From assembly GCF_003096035.1 (NCBI RefSeq), contig NZ_CP029186.1, positions 1,563,001 to 1,627,000 of the forward strand: a stretch of DNA of 64,000 nucleotides, given 5' to 3'. The notes under the pieces were generated by a model. That model had not been told where the DNA came from. It did no database searches and saw only the letters and a program-made list of their open reading frames with translations. Both the position numbers and the translations under genes were made by a program. Positions 34,702-43,680 of the stretch are shown here, piece after piece. Position 1 is the first letter of the stretch. The number at the start of each line of letters is the position of its first letter. This stretch comes from Flavobacterium album. GTDB lineage: Bacteria > Bacteroidota > Bacteroidia > Flavobacteriales > Flavobacteriaceae.

Positions 34702-35967
34702 CTAATTGATAATATCCGAAGAATTTGCCGTTCCGCGCCCTATAACCCTGTCATAACGCTCATTGTTCTGCCTGTAGTATACAAAAATGTTGTAATCGTT
34801 CTCTGTCTGGTAAAAATTACCGTCGATAGCGTTTTCCCCATCCACTTTGCCATTTTTGTCGGCTACTACATACATGAAATTATTAAAGCCCTGCTTCATC
34901 ATGATTGCCTTTTCGTACAGCGAGGTTTTTTCATTATATTCCATTTTGTATTCATCGGTTTTGGCATAATTATTAAACATGCCATTCACATAAATGTCCT
35001 TTTTCTCAAAGAACTCAGGGGCGCTCAGCGAAAAGAAAACCCATGTGTAATCCGATTCAAGGAAAGGGTTTGTTGCGCTCAGGTTAATGTTCTTGGTCAC
35101 GAAGTTGCCATTGACATCCGGGAAATACGTATAAGGCTTGCTGGCTCTGGCGTTGCTTACATACAATATAGTATTATACACCTCCCCGGCACTGATGCGC
35201 AGTACGTTGTTCACGGCATTGCGAATGTCTTTATTCTCGAAGTAAAGGTATTCGTTACCTGCCCAGAACTGGGTTTCCCTGTCGTACTTATAAATAAGGT
35301 CGTTGCCAATGGTATATTGTGGCTTTACATTGTAAATGGCATTATCAAAACGGCCATTCTGGAACAGGGCCACTTTTACGTTTTGCAGCGGGCTCTGAAA
35401 CACGAAGGCATCAGTCTTAATGGCAAAATCAAGGTTTTGCTTCCCGTCCCGTTCGGCCATGCCACGGGCTCTTTTTACCTGTACAGGCACCGATACGCGG
35501 TCTTCATAAACAATGACCCTCCTCGAGAAAACCACATCGCGGTCTTCGTTCAGGATTTTTATTATATAGTTGCCGCTTAGCTTTATGCTGGTAAATTTAT
35601 TTGGAAAAGTAAGGGTATAGCGCGAATAGATCTGCAGGGTGTTGAAAGAGTTCTCGTACGTCTGTATGCGTTGCGAATCGAAGCCGTTCAGGTAGTCATT
35701 TACAGTGAGCTGGGAAGAAGGTGTCCAGTCGTAATTGCAGTGCTGTATGGAATAATAGTAGTTGGCCTCATTTCCAAAAAGGTCATCAAACACCAGTTGT
35801 ATGCTTTCACCAAGCCTGAAGTACGGATACACATTTTGGGTATTCTCTGTAAAAGATACGGTCTTGATATTGTATGGCGGCGCGACCTCCTGCTGAACCT
35901 GCCCAAATGCTGTAAAACTAAGGAGTGCTACCGTTGCTGTAAAGAGCCGTGTAAGGGCATTTGTCAT
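34702..35967 (-). CDS. T9SS Plug protein (DUF5103 family)
   Basis: The 421-residue periplasmic protein has a signal peptide (about 1-22) and the two beta-rich domains of the DUF5103/Plug family. It begins APPYNIKTVSFTEN and includes YYYSIQHCNYDWTPS, LTFPNKFTSIKLSGNY and FFEKKDIYVNGMFNNYAKTD. Plug binds SprA and closes the periplasmic end of the T9SS translocon in Flavobacterium johnsoniae. It is the only recognised T9SS machinery gene here, although several cargos are encoded nearby. It is full length. Confidence 0.88.
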   Translation of the reverse strand: MTNALTRLFTATVALLSFTAFGQVQQEVAPPYNIKTVSFTENTQNVYPYFRLGESIQLVFDDLFGNEANYYYSIQHCNYDWTPSSQLTVNDYLNGFDSQRIQTYENSFNTLQIYSRYTLTFPNKFTSIKLSGNYIIKILNEDRDVVFSRRVIVYEDRVSVPVQVKRARGMAERDGKQNLDFAIKTDAFVFQSPLQNVKVALFQNGRFDNAIYNVKPQYTIGNDLIYKYDRETQFWAGNEYLYFENKDIRNAVNNVLRISAGEVYNTILYVSNARASKPYTYFPDVNGNFVTKNINLSATNPFLESDYTWVFFSLSAPEFFEKKDIYVNGMFNNYAKTDEYKMEYNEKTSLYEKAIMMKQGFNNFMYVVADKNGKVDGENAIDGNFYQTENDYNIFVYYRQNNERYDRVIGRGTANSSDIIN

Positions 35968-36140
35968 TGTGAAATTGTCTTTTATTGGTGAACGTAAAGA
36001 TAATAAATATATTATAACACACTTAGGGGGCTGCTTTTATCGGGTAAAAAAGTCGCTATATCGGGATTTGTGTTAAAAAACGAAGCAATAAATCGGCCTT
36101 TTTGTAGTTTTAGCCATACCAATTTATAAATTACAAACCT

Positions 36141-36571
36141 ATGAAGAATTTTAAATTATGGGTGTTCCTTGCTGCCGTGCCCCTTTCGGGATTTGCACAG
36201 GACCTGCAGGCCAATGCCGTAATTCCGCTTGACCCTGCCGTAAAGACGGGAAAGCTGAAGAATGGACTTACCTATTACATCCGCAAAAATGCCAAACCCG
36301 AAAACAAGGTCGACCTCAGGCTGGTTATCACCGAAGAAAAAGACCTGAATAAGTATAAGGAAGGCGAATTGATGGACTATAAAAAGACATCAAGGAGAAC
36401 CGCATGTGGTTAGCAGTACTGACAGATGCGTATACCGATGGCGAGAATGCCGAAGATATTTTTAAATATGAAGAAAAAGTAAGTGCGCTTACCACAAAAG
36501 ACATTCAGGCTGTAGCCAAAAAATACCTTAGCGGCGATAAGATCACAGCGATCCTGATGCCGGAGAAATAA
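36141..36571 (+). pseudogene. Remnant of an M16 metallopeptidase gene
   Basis: The first ~65 codons encode a signal peptide and the M16 N-terminus (KTGKLKNGLTYYIRKNAKPENKV, shown in part). They then jump directly to a C-terminal M16 segment (TEEKDLNKYKEGELMDYK), losing most of the ~900-residue enzyme including its zinc-binding HxxEH. A one-base loss in the A-run near 36380 shifts the frame to a stop at 36413. The shifted frame continues with KENRMWLAVLTDAYTDG to ILMPEK and ends at 36571. An intact terminator follows. It cannot encode an active protease. Confidence 0.9.
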
Positions 36572-36596
36572 AATTAATTTTTGGATTTTAAATTGG

Positions 36597-36627
36597 AAAG
36601 GCCTGCGCAATATGCGTGGGCTTTTTT
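36597..36627 (+). terminator. Terminator of the M16 remnant
   Basis: Bases 36597-36609 and 36613-36625 form a 13-bp stem (three G-T wobbles) around loop ATA, followed by T-run. Confidence 0.8.
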
Positions 36628-36645
36628 GCATTTACGCAGCCTGTA

Positions 36646-37413
36646 TCAATCTTTGTAGCAAACCGGGATTATCTCTCCGTTTGCAAGGCAATAGCGTTCT
36701 ACTTCTTCAGGAGATAGTTTTTTTGTATAATCTTCTTCGATAACCCTGAAGCCTATGCTGCGTAATTTATCAAAATAATCGCGGCCATAAACTCGGACGT
36801 GGTCATATTGCCCAAATATCCTGGCGCGTTCTTTCGCATCGGTTATCGAATTGTCCTCAAAAGTAGTTTCCCTATTCAGGTCCTGCGGTATCTGGAAAAT
36901 ACCCATCCCACCGGGCTTCATCACACGATACAGTTCCTGCATGGCTTTGGTGTCATCCGGGATATGTTCGAGTACGTGGTTGCATAAGATCAGGTCGTAA
37001 CTGTTGTCTTCAAAAGGAAGGTTGCAAATATCCGCTTTCACATCTGCTAATGGCGAGTAAAGGTCGGTAGTAGTATAATCAAGGTTCTTCTGGTTACGGA
37101 AGCGTTTATAAAATGCCTGCTCTGGTGCAAAGTGCAATACCTTTTTCGGCGCTATGAAGAAATCAGTTTCATTTTTCAGGTACAGCCAAAGCAGCCTGTG
37201 CCTTTCCAGCGATAGCGTACTTGGCGATAATACATTATTCCGTTGATGCCCGTAACCGTATGGCAAAAAGTTTTTAAAACTTTTCCCGTCAATAGGGTCC
37301 GTATATGTATTTCCTTTAAGTGCAAACGCTAGCACCGGCCTGATGACGTAGCTAAGGCGTATCAGCAGCGGGCGGGGGATCGTGTTGAGTATGAATTTAA
37401 AAAGTTTCTTCAT
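36646..37413 (-). CDS. Class I SAM-dependent methyltransferase
   Basis: The 255-residue protein has a Rossmann methyltransferase domain. Motif I is atypical, seen as VLHFAPEQ in place of a VLDxGxG core; TTDLYSPLADVKADI follows, and then DNSYDLILCNHVLEHIPDDTKAMQELYRVMKPGG corresponds to motifs III-IV. The N-terminal basic and hydrophobic stretch is not a clear signal. It starts on the last base of the map stop codon (TAATG), so the two are translationally coupled. The substrate is unknown. Confidence 0.88.
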   Translation of the reverse strand: MKKLFKFILNTIPRPLLIRLSYVIRPVLAFALKGNTYTDPIDGKSFKNFLPYGYGHQRNNVLSPSTLSLERHRLLWLYLKNETDFFIAPKKVLHFAPEQAFYKRFRNQKNLDYTTTDLYSPLADVKADICNLPFEDNSYDLILCNHVLEHIPDDTKAMQELYRVMKPGGMGIFQIPQDLNRETTFEDNSITDAKERARIFGQYDHVRVYGRDYFDKLRSIGFRVIEEDYTKKLSPEEVERYCLANGEIIPVCYKD

Positions 37414-38234
37414 TACGACAGGACAAGCGGTTGTTTCCTGAACTCCTTCTCTTCATCGCTTTCTATTCCCAATGCCTTATAAATGTAAGCAAACGTAGAA
37501 AGCAATTCCGGTTTTCCATCAACTATCGCCACATTATGCTCAAAGTGCGCGCTTGGCTTGCCATCACGTGTTACGATCGTCCATCCGTCTTTTAGAGTCC
37601 TTACATTTTTGGTGCCCATATTTATCATTGGCTCCAGTGCCACGACCATGCCTTCAATAAAAAGCTTTCCACGTCCACGCTTTCCGTAGTTCGGCATTTC
37701 CGGCTCTTCGTGCATTTTCCTGCCAAGGCCATGCCCTACCAATTCACGCACTACGCCATAACCTTCAGCTTCGGTATATTTCTGTATCGCATTGCCTACA
37801 TCTTCCACACGGTTTCCTGTCCTGAATTCGCGGATGCCTACATACAGGGATTCTTTCGTTATACGCAGGAGTTTTTTTGTCTCTTCTGCAACTTCACCAA
37901 TCTCGAATGTGTAGGCGTGGTCACCATAAAACTCATTCATTATAGCGCCGCAGTCTACCGATACGATGTCGCCATCCTGTATCGGCCGGTCAGTCGGAAG
38001 GCCGTGCACTACCTGTTCATTAACGCTCGTTAATAAGGTAGACGGGCATCCGTAAAGACCTTTGAATCCTGGTATGGCACCATTATCGCGAATAAATTCT
38101 TCGGCAAGCCTGTCAAGTTGGAGCGTTGTTATCCCCGGTTTTATTTCTGTGGCGATCATGCCCAGTGTTTTAGAAACGATGAGGGCGCTTTGGCGCATCA
38201 ATTCAATTTCTTCCCTTGTTTTTTGAATAATCAT
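37413..38234 (-). CDS. map: Type I methionine aminopeptidase
   Basis: The 273-residue metalloenzyme removes N-terminal Met from new proteins. The metal ligands are visible as two Asp in VDCGAIMNEFYGDHAY, His in VGHGLGRKMHEEPEMPN, and Glu residues in VALEPM and FEHNVAIVDG. A minus-strand -7 box (CAAAAGTA on the plus strand, 38255-38262) lies 20 bases upstream. It is coupled to the downstream methyltransferase gene by a one-base stop/start overlap. Confidence 0.96.
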   Translation of the reverse strand: MIIQKTREEIELMRQSALIVSKTLGMIATEIKPGITTLQLDRLAEEFIRDNGAIPGFKGLYGCPSTLLTSVNEQVVHGLPTDRPIQDGDIVSVDCGAIMNEFYGDHAYTFEIGEVAEETKKLLRITKESLYVGIREFRTGNRVEDVGNAIQKYTEAEGYGVVRELVGHGLGRKMHEEPEMPNYGKRGRGKLFIEGMVVALEPMINMGTKNVRTLKDGWTIVTRDGKPSAHFEHNVAIVDGKPELLSTFAYIYKALGIESDEEKEFRKQPLVLS

Positions 38235-38307
38235 AGTGTATTCTTTTCAGCCGACAAAAGTACAATATTCTGCGGATTATTTATATAAGTATAAGTTCCT
38301 CCTAATC

Positions 38308-38339
38308 AAAAGGCCCGGCAGGTTTTAAACTGCCGGGCC
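38308..38339 (-). terminator. Terminator of gpmI
   Basis: GGCCCGGCAG (38312-38321) pairs perfectly with CTGCCGGGCC (38330-38339), with a short T-rich tail on the minus strand. Confidence 0.75.
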
Positions 38340-38390
38340 ATATTGATATGATCCAATTTCAGAAACTAAGAATCTCAGTCCCTAAGCGCC

Positions 38391-39911
38391 TCACGATACC
38401 AACGAATGCCTTGTCATTACTGCCGGCTGCTCCAGCCCCATAAGGTCAAGGATAGTAGGGGCGATGTCGCCAAGGATGCCGTCTTTTACATGCTTGATGT
38501 CTTTGTCCACAATAATGATCGGCACCGGATTAGTGGTATGTGCGGTGTTCGGGCTGCCGTCGGGGTTTATCATCGTTTCGCAGTTACCGTGGTCGGCGAT
38601 AACGATAGTGGTGTATCCGTTTTCGAGTGCGGTTTCTATTACTTCCTTTGCGCAGGTATCTACCGCCTCACAGGCTTTAATAGCTGCTTCCATCACACCG
38701 GTATGGCCCACCATATCGCCATTGGCAAAATTAAGGCATACAAAATCCACCTCGCCTTTTTTAAGCTCTGGTACTAAGGCATCTTTAAGGTCGAAAGCGC
38801 TCATTTCCGGCTTCAGGTCATAGGTGGCTACTTTAGGCGATGGGCACAGCAAACGCTTTTCTCCCTCAAAAGGCTCTTCGCGGCCGCCGGAGAAGAAGAA
38901 GGTAACATGCGGGTATTTCTCTGTCTCTGCAATGCGTATCTGTTTTTTGCCGTTACGTGATACTATTTCGCCAAGGGTCTCGGTAAGATTGTCTTTATCG
39001 TACACTACATGGATGTCCTTAAAGGTATCATCATAGTTGGTCATTGTTACATAATACAATTTCAGCTTGTGCATATTCTGCTCATGGATATCCATTTGCG
39101 AAAGCGCTTCGGTAAGCTGCCTGCCGCGGTCGGTACGGAAGTTAAAGAAGATAACCACATCATCCGGCTCAATTTTAGCTAACGGATTGCCTTTGTCATC
39201 CGTCATAACGATAGGCTTGATGAACTCGTCAGTAATCCCCTCATTATAGCTTTCATGAATACTGTCTACCGCATTGGCTGACGGCTCCCCAATACCATTT
39301 ACCAGGAGGTCATAGGCCAGTTTCACACGCTCCCAGCGCTTGTCGCGGTCCATAGCATAATAGCGCCCTATGATCGAAGCCAGTTTTGCTTTCGTATTTT
39401 TAAGGTGGTTCTCGAGGTCAGATATAAAGAATACGCCCGATTTCGGGTCGACATCCCTTCCGTCCGTAAAAGCATGTATAAATACATTCTCAACACCGGC
39501 CTCCTGTGTGGCATCCACCAGCCCTTTCAGGTGGTCGATATGCGAATGCACGCCGCCGTTGGACACAAGGCCAAGCAGGTGCACTTTCTTATTGTTTTGT
39601 TTTGCGTAATTGAAGGCTTCTATGAGCGGTTTTTCCTGTGCGAGGGTTTTGTTTTGCACCGCAAGGTTGATCTTTACAAGGTCCTGGTACACGATGCGGC
39701 CGGCACCGAGGTTCATGTGGCCCACCTCGCTGTTGCCCATCTGCCCTTCGGGAAGGCCTACGTTCAGGCCGTCGGTGCGCAGGGATGCATTAGGATAATT
39801 TTGGTAAAGGCTTTTGATAAAGGGAACGTTGGCATTGTCGATGGCTGATACCTTAGGGTCTGGCGCTTTACCCCAGCCGTCGAGTATCATTAAAATAACT
39901 TTTTTGTTCAT
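38391..39911 (-). CDS. gpmI: 2,3-bisphosphoglycerate-independent phosphoglycerate mutase
   Basis: The 506-residue Mn-dependent glycolytic enzyme interconverts 3- and 2-phosphoglycerate. The phosphoserine intermediate is Ser61 in GQMGNSEVGHMNLGAG, and the phosphatase-fold ligands appear in ILDGWG at the N-terminus, NFANGDMVGHTG, and IADHGNCETM. The start at 39911 (MNKKVILMIL) is chosen; a longer frame from 40004 adds 31 residues without homology. It is monocistronic with a strong terminator. Confidence 0.97.
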   Translation of the reverse strand: MNKKVILMILDGWGKAPDPKVSAIDNANVPFIKSLYQNYPNASLRTDGLNVGLPEGQMGNSEVGHMNLGAGRIVYQDLVKINLAVQNKTLAQEKPLIEAFNYAKQNNKKVHLLGLVSNGGVHSHIDHLKGLVDATQEAGVENVFIHAFTDGRDVDPKSGVFFISDLENHLKNTKAKLASIIGRYYAMDRDKRWERVKLAYDLLVNGIGEPSANAVDSIHESYNEGITDEFIKPIVMTDDKGNPLAKIEPDDVVIFFNFRTDRGRQLTEALSQMDIHEQNMHKLKLYYVTMTNYDDTFKDIHVVYDKDNLTETLGEIVSRNGKKQIRIAETEKYPHVTFFFSGGREEPFEGEKRLLCPSPKVATYDLKPEMSAFDLKDALVPELKKGEVDFVCLNFANGDMVGHTGVMEAAIKACEAVDTCAKEVIETALENGYTTIVIADHGNCETMINPDGSPNTAHTTNPVPIIIVDKDIKHVKDGILGDIAPTILDLMGLEQPAVMTRHSLVS

Positions 39912-40246
39912 TTTCAGCGAATTAGATGTTTTTGGCACGGTTTTGGAATAATAGTATCCTGTAAACGTGGGTATAAATTTACTACATATTTGGCCATGTT
40001 TCAACAGATGGGTTCAGGTTTGTATGTTGTTTTGACAAAAAATTATAAAATATTTAATAGTCAGGCAATAACATCGACCGGGACCCGTTATAGTGTAGGG
40101 TTATTAATGAAAGTGAAGGCACAGCGCAGGGAGCGCCTGTCAAATGAAAATGTTAAATAATTGATTTTAACACAGTTGCTATTTTTTGTTTAGATTTCTT
40201 TAACTTATTTTAGCGACCTGTTAAAAACACAACTACTAAAATTACA

Positions 40247-40954
40247 ATGGTTTACAACTTTTTTACGTCCGTTTTCTTTTTGTTCTTTTCTATTACAGCA
40301 ACAACACCAAAAAACGAAAATTCTTCCCGCCTGCTTGCTTCTACAGAAGTAAATTCAGCATCGGCAGCAGAATCGTTGTACAACAACATCAAATCGCATT
40401 CCGTTACAATGCCGGGCTTTGAGTGTTTCTCAAAAGCATTGAACGGTTTTAATCACCTTAAGCTTGAGGGTAAGATTAAAAAAGACCTCCTTACGGTTAT
40501 CGATTTTACCAAATCATCCAACACCAAAAGGCTTTGGATCATCGATATGGCTACACAGACAGTCCTTTATAATACCCTTGTGGCCCACGGCAGGAACAGT
40601 GGTGATGAATTTGCTACCGTATTCTCTAACGGCGCCAACTCTAACTGCAGCAGCCTTGGTTTTTATGCCACTGGTGAGCTTTACATAGGCAAGCACGGCG
40701 AATCGCTTCGCCTAGATGGCCTAGAGCAGGGCATCAACAGCAATGCACGCAGCAGGTCGGTAGTAATGCATGCCGCAGATTATGTGAGCGAAAGTTTTGC
40801 CCGCCAGCATCAAAGGATCGGCAGGAGCCTGGGGTGCCCGGCACTTCCAACCGAGCTTAACAAAGAGATCATCGAGCTGATACAGGGTAAGTCGTGCCTG
40901 TTTATCTATCACCCTTCACAAAATTACACCTCGGCATCTAAGTTACTTTCGTAA
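40247..40954 (+). CDS. Murein L,D-transpeptidase catalytic domain protein (YkuD_2 type)
   Basis: The 235-residue envelope protein has a signal peptide (about 1-20) and the YkuD_2-type L,D-transpeptidase domain, which crosslinks or trims peptidoglycan peptides. The catalytic pair is His175 (VMHAADYV) and Cys197 (RSLGCPALP), preceded by RLWIIDMATQTVLYNTLVAHG. It is complete. It converges with and overlaps by 12 bases the 3' end of a second, unrelated L,D-transpeptidase gene. Confidence 0.9.
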   Translation: MVYNFFTSVFFLFFSITATTPKNENSSRLLASTEVNSASAAESLYNNIKSHSVTMPGFECFSKALNGFNHLKLEGKIKKDLLTVIDFTKSSNTKRLWIIDMATQTVLYNTLVAHGRNSGDEFATVFSNGANSNCSSLGFYATGELYIGKHGESLRLDGLEQGINSNARSRSVVMHAADYVSESFARQHQRIGRSLGCPALPTELNKEIIELIQGKSCLFIYHPSQNYTSASKLLS

Positions 40955-42514
40955 TTTATCATACAGCGCTTTGTCAAGGTTATAAATATCATTGCGAAAC
41001 TGCAATCCATCCCTATCCATCCAGGCGGTCCAGTACAGCTGGTGGATAGGGGTGGTTTTTTTTAGGCCTACATATTGCGTGTCGCCTTGGGCCACCATTT
41101 CGTCCAGCTTTTCCCTGTTCAGGTCTTTGTCGTCGTGCAGAACATATTCGGCAAGCCTGAAAGGGTCTTCCACGCGCACACAGCCCGAACTTAGTGCCCG
41201 GTAGTTCTTTTTGAAATATTCCCTGTGGTTGGTGTCATGCAGGTACACATAGTAGCCGTTCCTGAAATTGAATTTTATCCTCCCAAGCGAATTATAGCTG
41301 CCCGGGCTTTGCACATACACATAATGATCCGGTTTCAGGGAATCCCATTCAGCTACACGGACTTCCTTTTTACCCCTGAAGATCTTTATATTGAGGTGCG
41401 AAAAATGGGCTGTATCCTTTATTGCAGCGGGTGCAAGGTCTTTTGTCAGATAGGTTGGCGGGATTGTCCATGTAGGGTTGATCACCAGCTGGTTGATGGA
41501 TGAATACAGCACGGGCGACCTCCTGTCCGGCTTGCCGACGATAACTTTATAAGTATCTAACGTGTCTTTATTGTTCTCGACTATTGTAAGCCGGTAATCC
41601 GGTATGTTTACTATAATGGCTTGCTTACCAAAATCATACGGGAACCACCGCCAACGTTCGAGGTTGACGACTATCTGCGTTTTTCTTTCGTCTCGCGTAA
41701 AATTGAGTGCTTCCGCTGTACGGCTGTCAACAATTCCGGTGGCATATATCCCGTGCCTTTGCTGGAATTTCTTCACGGCTTTGGCTGTTGCGTGGTCATA
41801 CAGGCTGTCTTTGGCCTTTTCGTCAGGCAGGTCGCCCCAGTAGTCAAGCCGCTGCTTTATTGCGGCAACCACAGCACCGGAGTCATTCAGCTTTAAAGGC
41901 TTCTTAAATTCAATTTTGTCGATAGCCGAATCGTCCGGCAGCCCGTCAAGATACTTCAGGCTTTTTCTCAGCCCTGCATAAATAGGGTGTTTGGGCCGGC
42001 AACGGCCAAGTACTTCGCCAACATCATGGCTTTCCAATCCTTCGGCAAGAAGCTTATTCGTATTCAGTGTTTTTGGTGCCAGGGCCCAATCGCGGTACAT
42101 GCCGCGCGGTTTCAGCTTTCCTTTAAACAAATGCGTCGCCAGCTTTGTGAATGATTCCGTCAGCAATATGTCATACTGAACACATTCTTCTTTGGTAATG
42201 GACGTAAGCGCTTCAAATTTTTCCAGCGAATCCTGGTTGTAGTCTTTTGGGTCCAGCCCGTCAGATTCGGCATCTTTAATAGTAGCCAACAGCGCTTTGC
42301 GGCAAGCGCTATTGGTCCAGGCGGTTTTAGAGCCATTAGCGCCATAAAATTCCTTTACCGAAGCTGTGCAATCTTCAGGCAGGCCGCTGGCAACAGGAAG
42401 TGGTGTGTCTTTTAAGTAAGCTGTATTTACAGGCTTTTTGTTCGCTTCACCAGCCTTTTTACAGGAAGGGAAGAGAAACAGAAGTGACAGTAAAATAATG
42501 ACAGCTTTGGGCAT
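40943..42514 (-). CDS. YcbB/LdtD-like L,D-transpeptidase lipoprotein
   Basis: The 523-residue protein has a lipoprotein signal (Cys18 in LFPSCKKAG), a helical scaffold domain (about 60-200), a peptidoglycan-binding domain (about 210-260, AVKKFQQRHGIYATGIVD) and a YkuD catalytic domain (about 275-460). The catalytic Cys445 is in RALSSGCVRVEDP, with the preceding His in YVYLHDTNHREYF. It forms 3-3 crosslinks in murein. The length and domain order match the LdtD/YcbB group. The tails of this gene and the YkuD_2 gene overlap by 12 bases. Confidence 0.93.
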   Translation of the reverse strand: MPKAVIILLSLLFLFPSCKKAGEANKKPVNTAYLKDTPLPVASGLPEDCTASVKEFYGANGSKTAWTNSACRKALLATIKDAESDGLDPKDYNQDSLEKFEALTSITKEECVQYDILLTESFTKLATHLFKGKLKPRGMYRDWALAPKTLNTNKLLAEGLESHDVGEVLGRCRPKHPIYAGLRKSLKYLDGLPDDSAIDKIEFKKPLKLNDSGAVVAAIKQRLDYWGDLPDEKAKDSLYDHATAKAVKKFQQRHGIYATGIVDSRTAEALNFTRDERKTQIVVNLERWRWFPYDFGKQAIIVNIPDYRLTIVENNKDTLDTYKVIVGKPDRRSPVLYSSINQLVINPTWTIPPTYLTKDLAPAAIKDTAHFSHLNIKIFRGKKEVRVAEWDSLKPDHYVYVQSPGSYNSLGRIKFNFRNGYYVYLHDTNHREYFKKNYRALSSGCVRVEDPFRLAEYVLHDDKDLNREKLDEMVAQGDTQYVGLKKTTPIHQLYWTAWMDRDGLQFRNDIYNLDKALYDKLRK

Positions 42515-42858
42515 TTTGCTTTTATTTTCACTATTAAAGGTAGCAATAAATTGCTGTACTAAAATGATTTATGGTGCGATAATTTGTTAACAAATGTATT
42601 AGCCGGTGTTAGATTTGAAACAGTTAGCCATTTTCCCGGCAATGGTTCAAAGGTAAAGCAGGAGAGAAGCAGAAGCTTTGGCAGATGAAAAGTTGTCGGA
42701 ATTAAATGAAAATTCGTTGTGCAGTGATATTTCTCATTGGCAATGCTTTAGCCAATGGCTATGGTATAAATTTAATCGGAGATGCAGTCGTGGACTAAAA
42801 TTTTTTAAAAAAAGCTTGCATCTAAGAAAAGATATTACTTATATTTGCACCCACAAAA
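42515..42858. other. 344-bp intergenic region upstream of tRNA-Gly
   Basis: The region carries the upstream side of the L,D-transpeptidase gene, a small hairpin (CATTGGC...GCCAATG, about 42735-42758) and, at its end, the tRNA promoter. No coding frame is convincing; the ORF starting at 42678 runs through the tRNA and is rejected. Confidence 0.6.
42816..42847 (+). promoter_or_regulatory. Promoter of tRNA-Gly
   Basis: TTG (42816-42818), a 21-base spacer and TATATTTG (42840-42847) match the Bacteroidota consensus, 11 bases before the tRNA. Confidence 0.75.
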
Positions 42859-42931
<73 letters not shown>

Positions 42932-42935
42932 CTGC

Positions 42936-42970
42936 AAAAAGCCCAAATAGCAATGTTTGGGCTTTTTTTT
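42936..42970 (+). terminator. Terminator of tRNA-Gly
   Basis: AAAGCCCAAA (42938-42947) pairs with TTTGGGCTTT (42956-42965), followed by more T. Confidence 0.9.
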
Positions 42971-43079
42971 AATATATCTGAAGGAAAAAATGTCATATTG
43001 AGCGCAGTCGAGATGTGGTATTTTCATAAATTTGATTATAGACTGCTCGAAGTGACAACGATATCTTATCGAATTCACA

Positions 43080-43625
43080 TCACTCCAATATCCTCCTCAA
43101 TATCTTCGCAATATTCTTTGCGTCATCAACCCCGCGGTGGTGTGTGCCTTCCAGTGGGATTTCAAGCAGTGCCATAGCCCCCGCCATTCCCTGTTCGTGT
43201 CCAAGCTTGTGCTTTAGTGCGAATAAAGTTTTTACATTAATATGCGAAGGCCCGAAGGGATAGCCGATGTTCAATGCGCTGCATTGCCTCTGGAACTGCT
43301 TTTGGTCATACGCGCCAAAGCTGGCCCAGGCGCGGCTCTGCGACAGGTACTCATTTTTCAGGATTGTGCAGGCTTCTTTAAAAGGTATTCCTTGTTCGTT
43401 CACCATTTCGGGTGTGATGGTAGTCAGCTCTGTACAGAACGCACTGACATCAGATCGCTCCGGTGTTACGATAATGCCACGGTTATCGCTTATCTCGCCG
43501 GTGTGCACATCCAGCAGGCAGACACCTATTTCTATTATATCATTTTCCATCCCGGGAGGGTTCGGCCCGTCCCAGCAGGTAGCCTCAATATCGACCACCA
43601 ATATTTTATCTAATTTTTTTGCCAT
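43080..43625 (-). CDS. DEDDh 3'-5' exonuclease (ERI1/KapD-like)
   Basis: The 181-residue protein has the DnaQ-like exonuclease fold. Exo I is VVDIEATCW with Asp12/Glu14, exo II appears around SFGAYDQKQF, and exo III is HHRGVDDAKNIAKI with the His and Asp of the DEDDh type. The sequence style (EATCWDG, TELTTITPEMV) is closest to ERI1/3'hExo and Bacillus KapD proteins. The substrate is unknown, RNA or DNA 3' ends. It lies 55 bases downstream of pepE, probably in the same operon. Confidence 0.88.
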   Translation of the reverse strand: MAKKLDKILVVDIEATCWDGPNPPGMENDIIEIGVCLLDVHTGEISDNRGIIVTPERSDVSAFCTELTTITPEMVNEQGIPFKEACTILKNEYLSQSRAWASFGAYDQKQFQRQCSALNIGYPFGPSHINVKTLFALKHKLGHEQGMAGAMALLEIPLEGTHHRGVDDAKNIAKILRRILE

Positions 43626-43680
43626 TTTTTAGAGTTACAATCAGGATTATTATTCCTTTGGGGAGGGCCGGGGAGAGGAC

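Noticed and set aside
42991..43060. Repeat-like stretch with TGTCATATTGAGCG and CTCGAAGTGAC ends
   Set aside because: It looks like a known style of dispersed Flavobacteria intergenic repeat, but only one copy and weakly paired ends are seen here.
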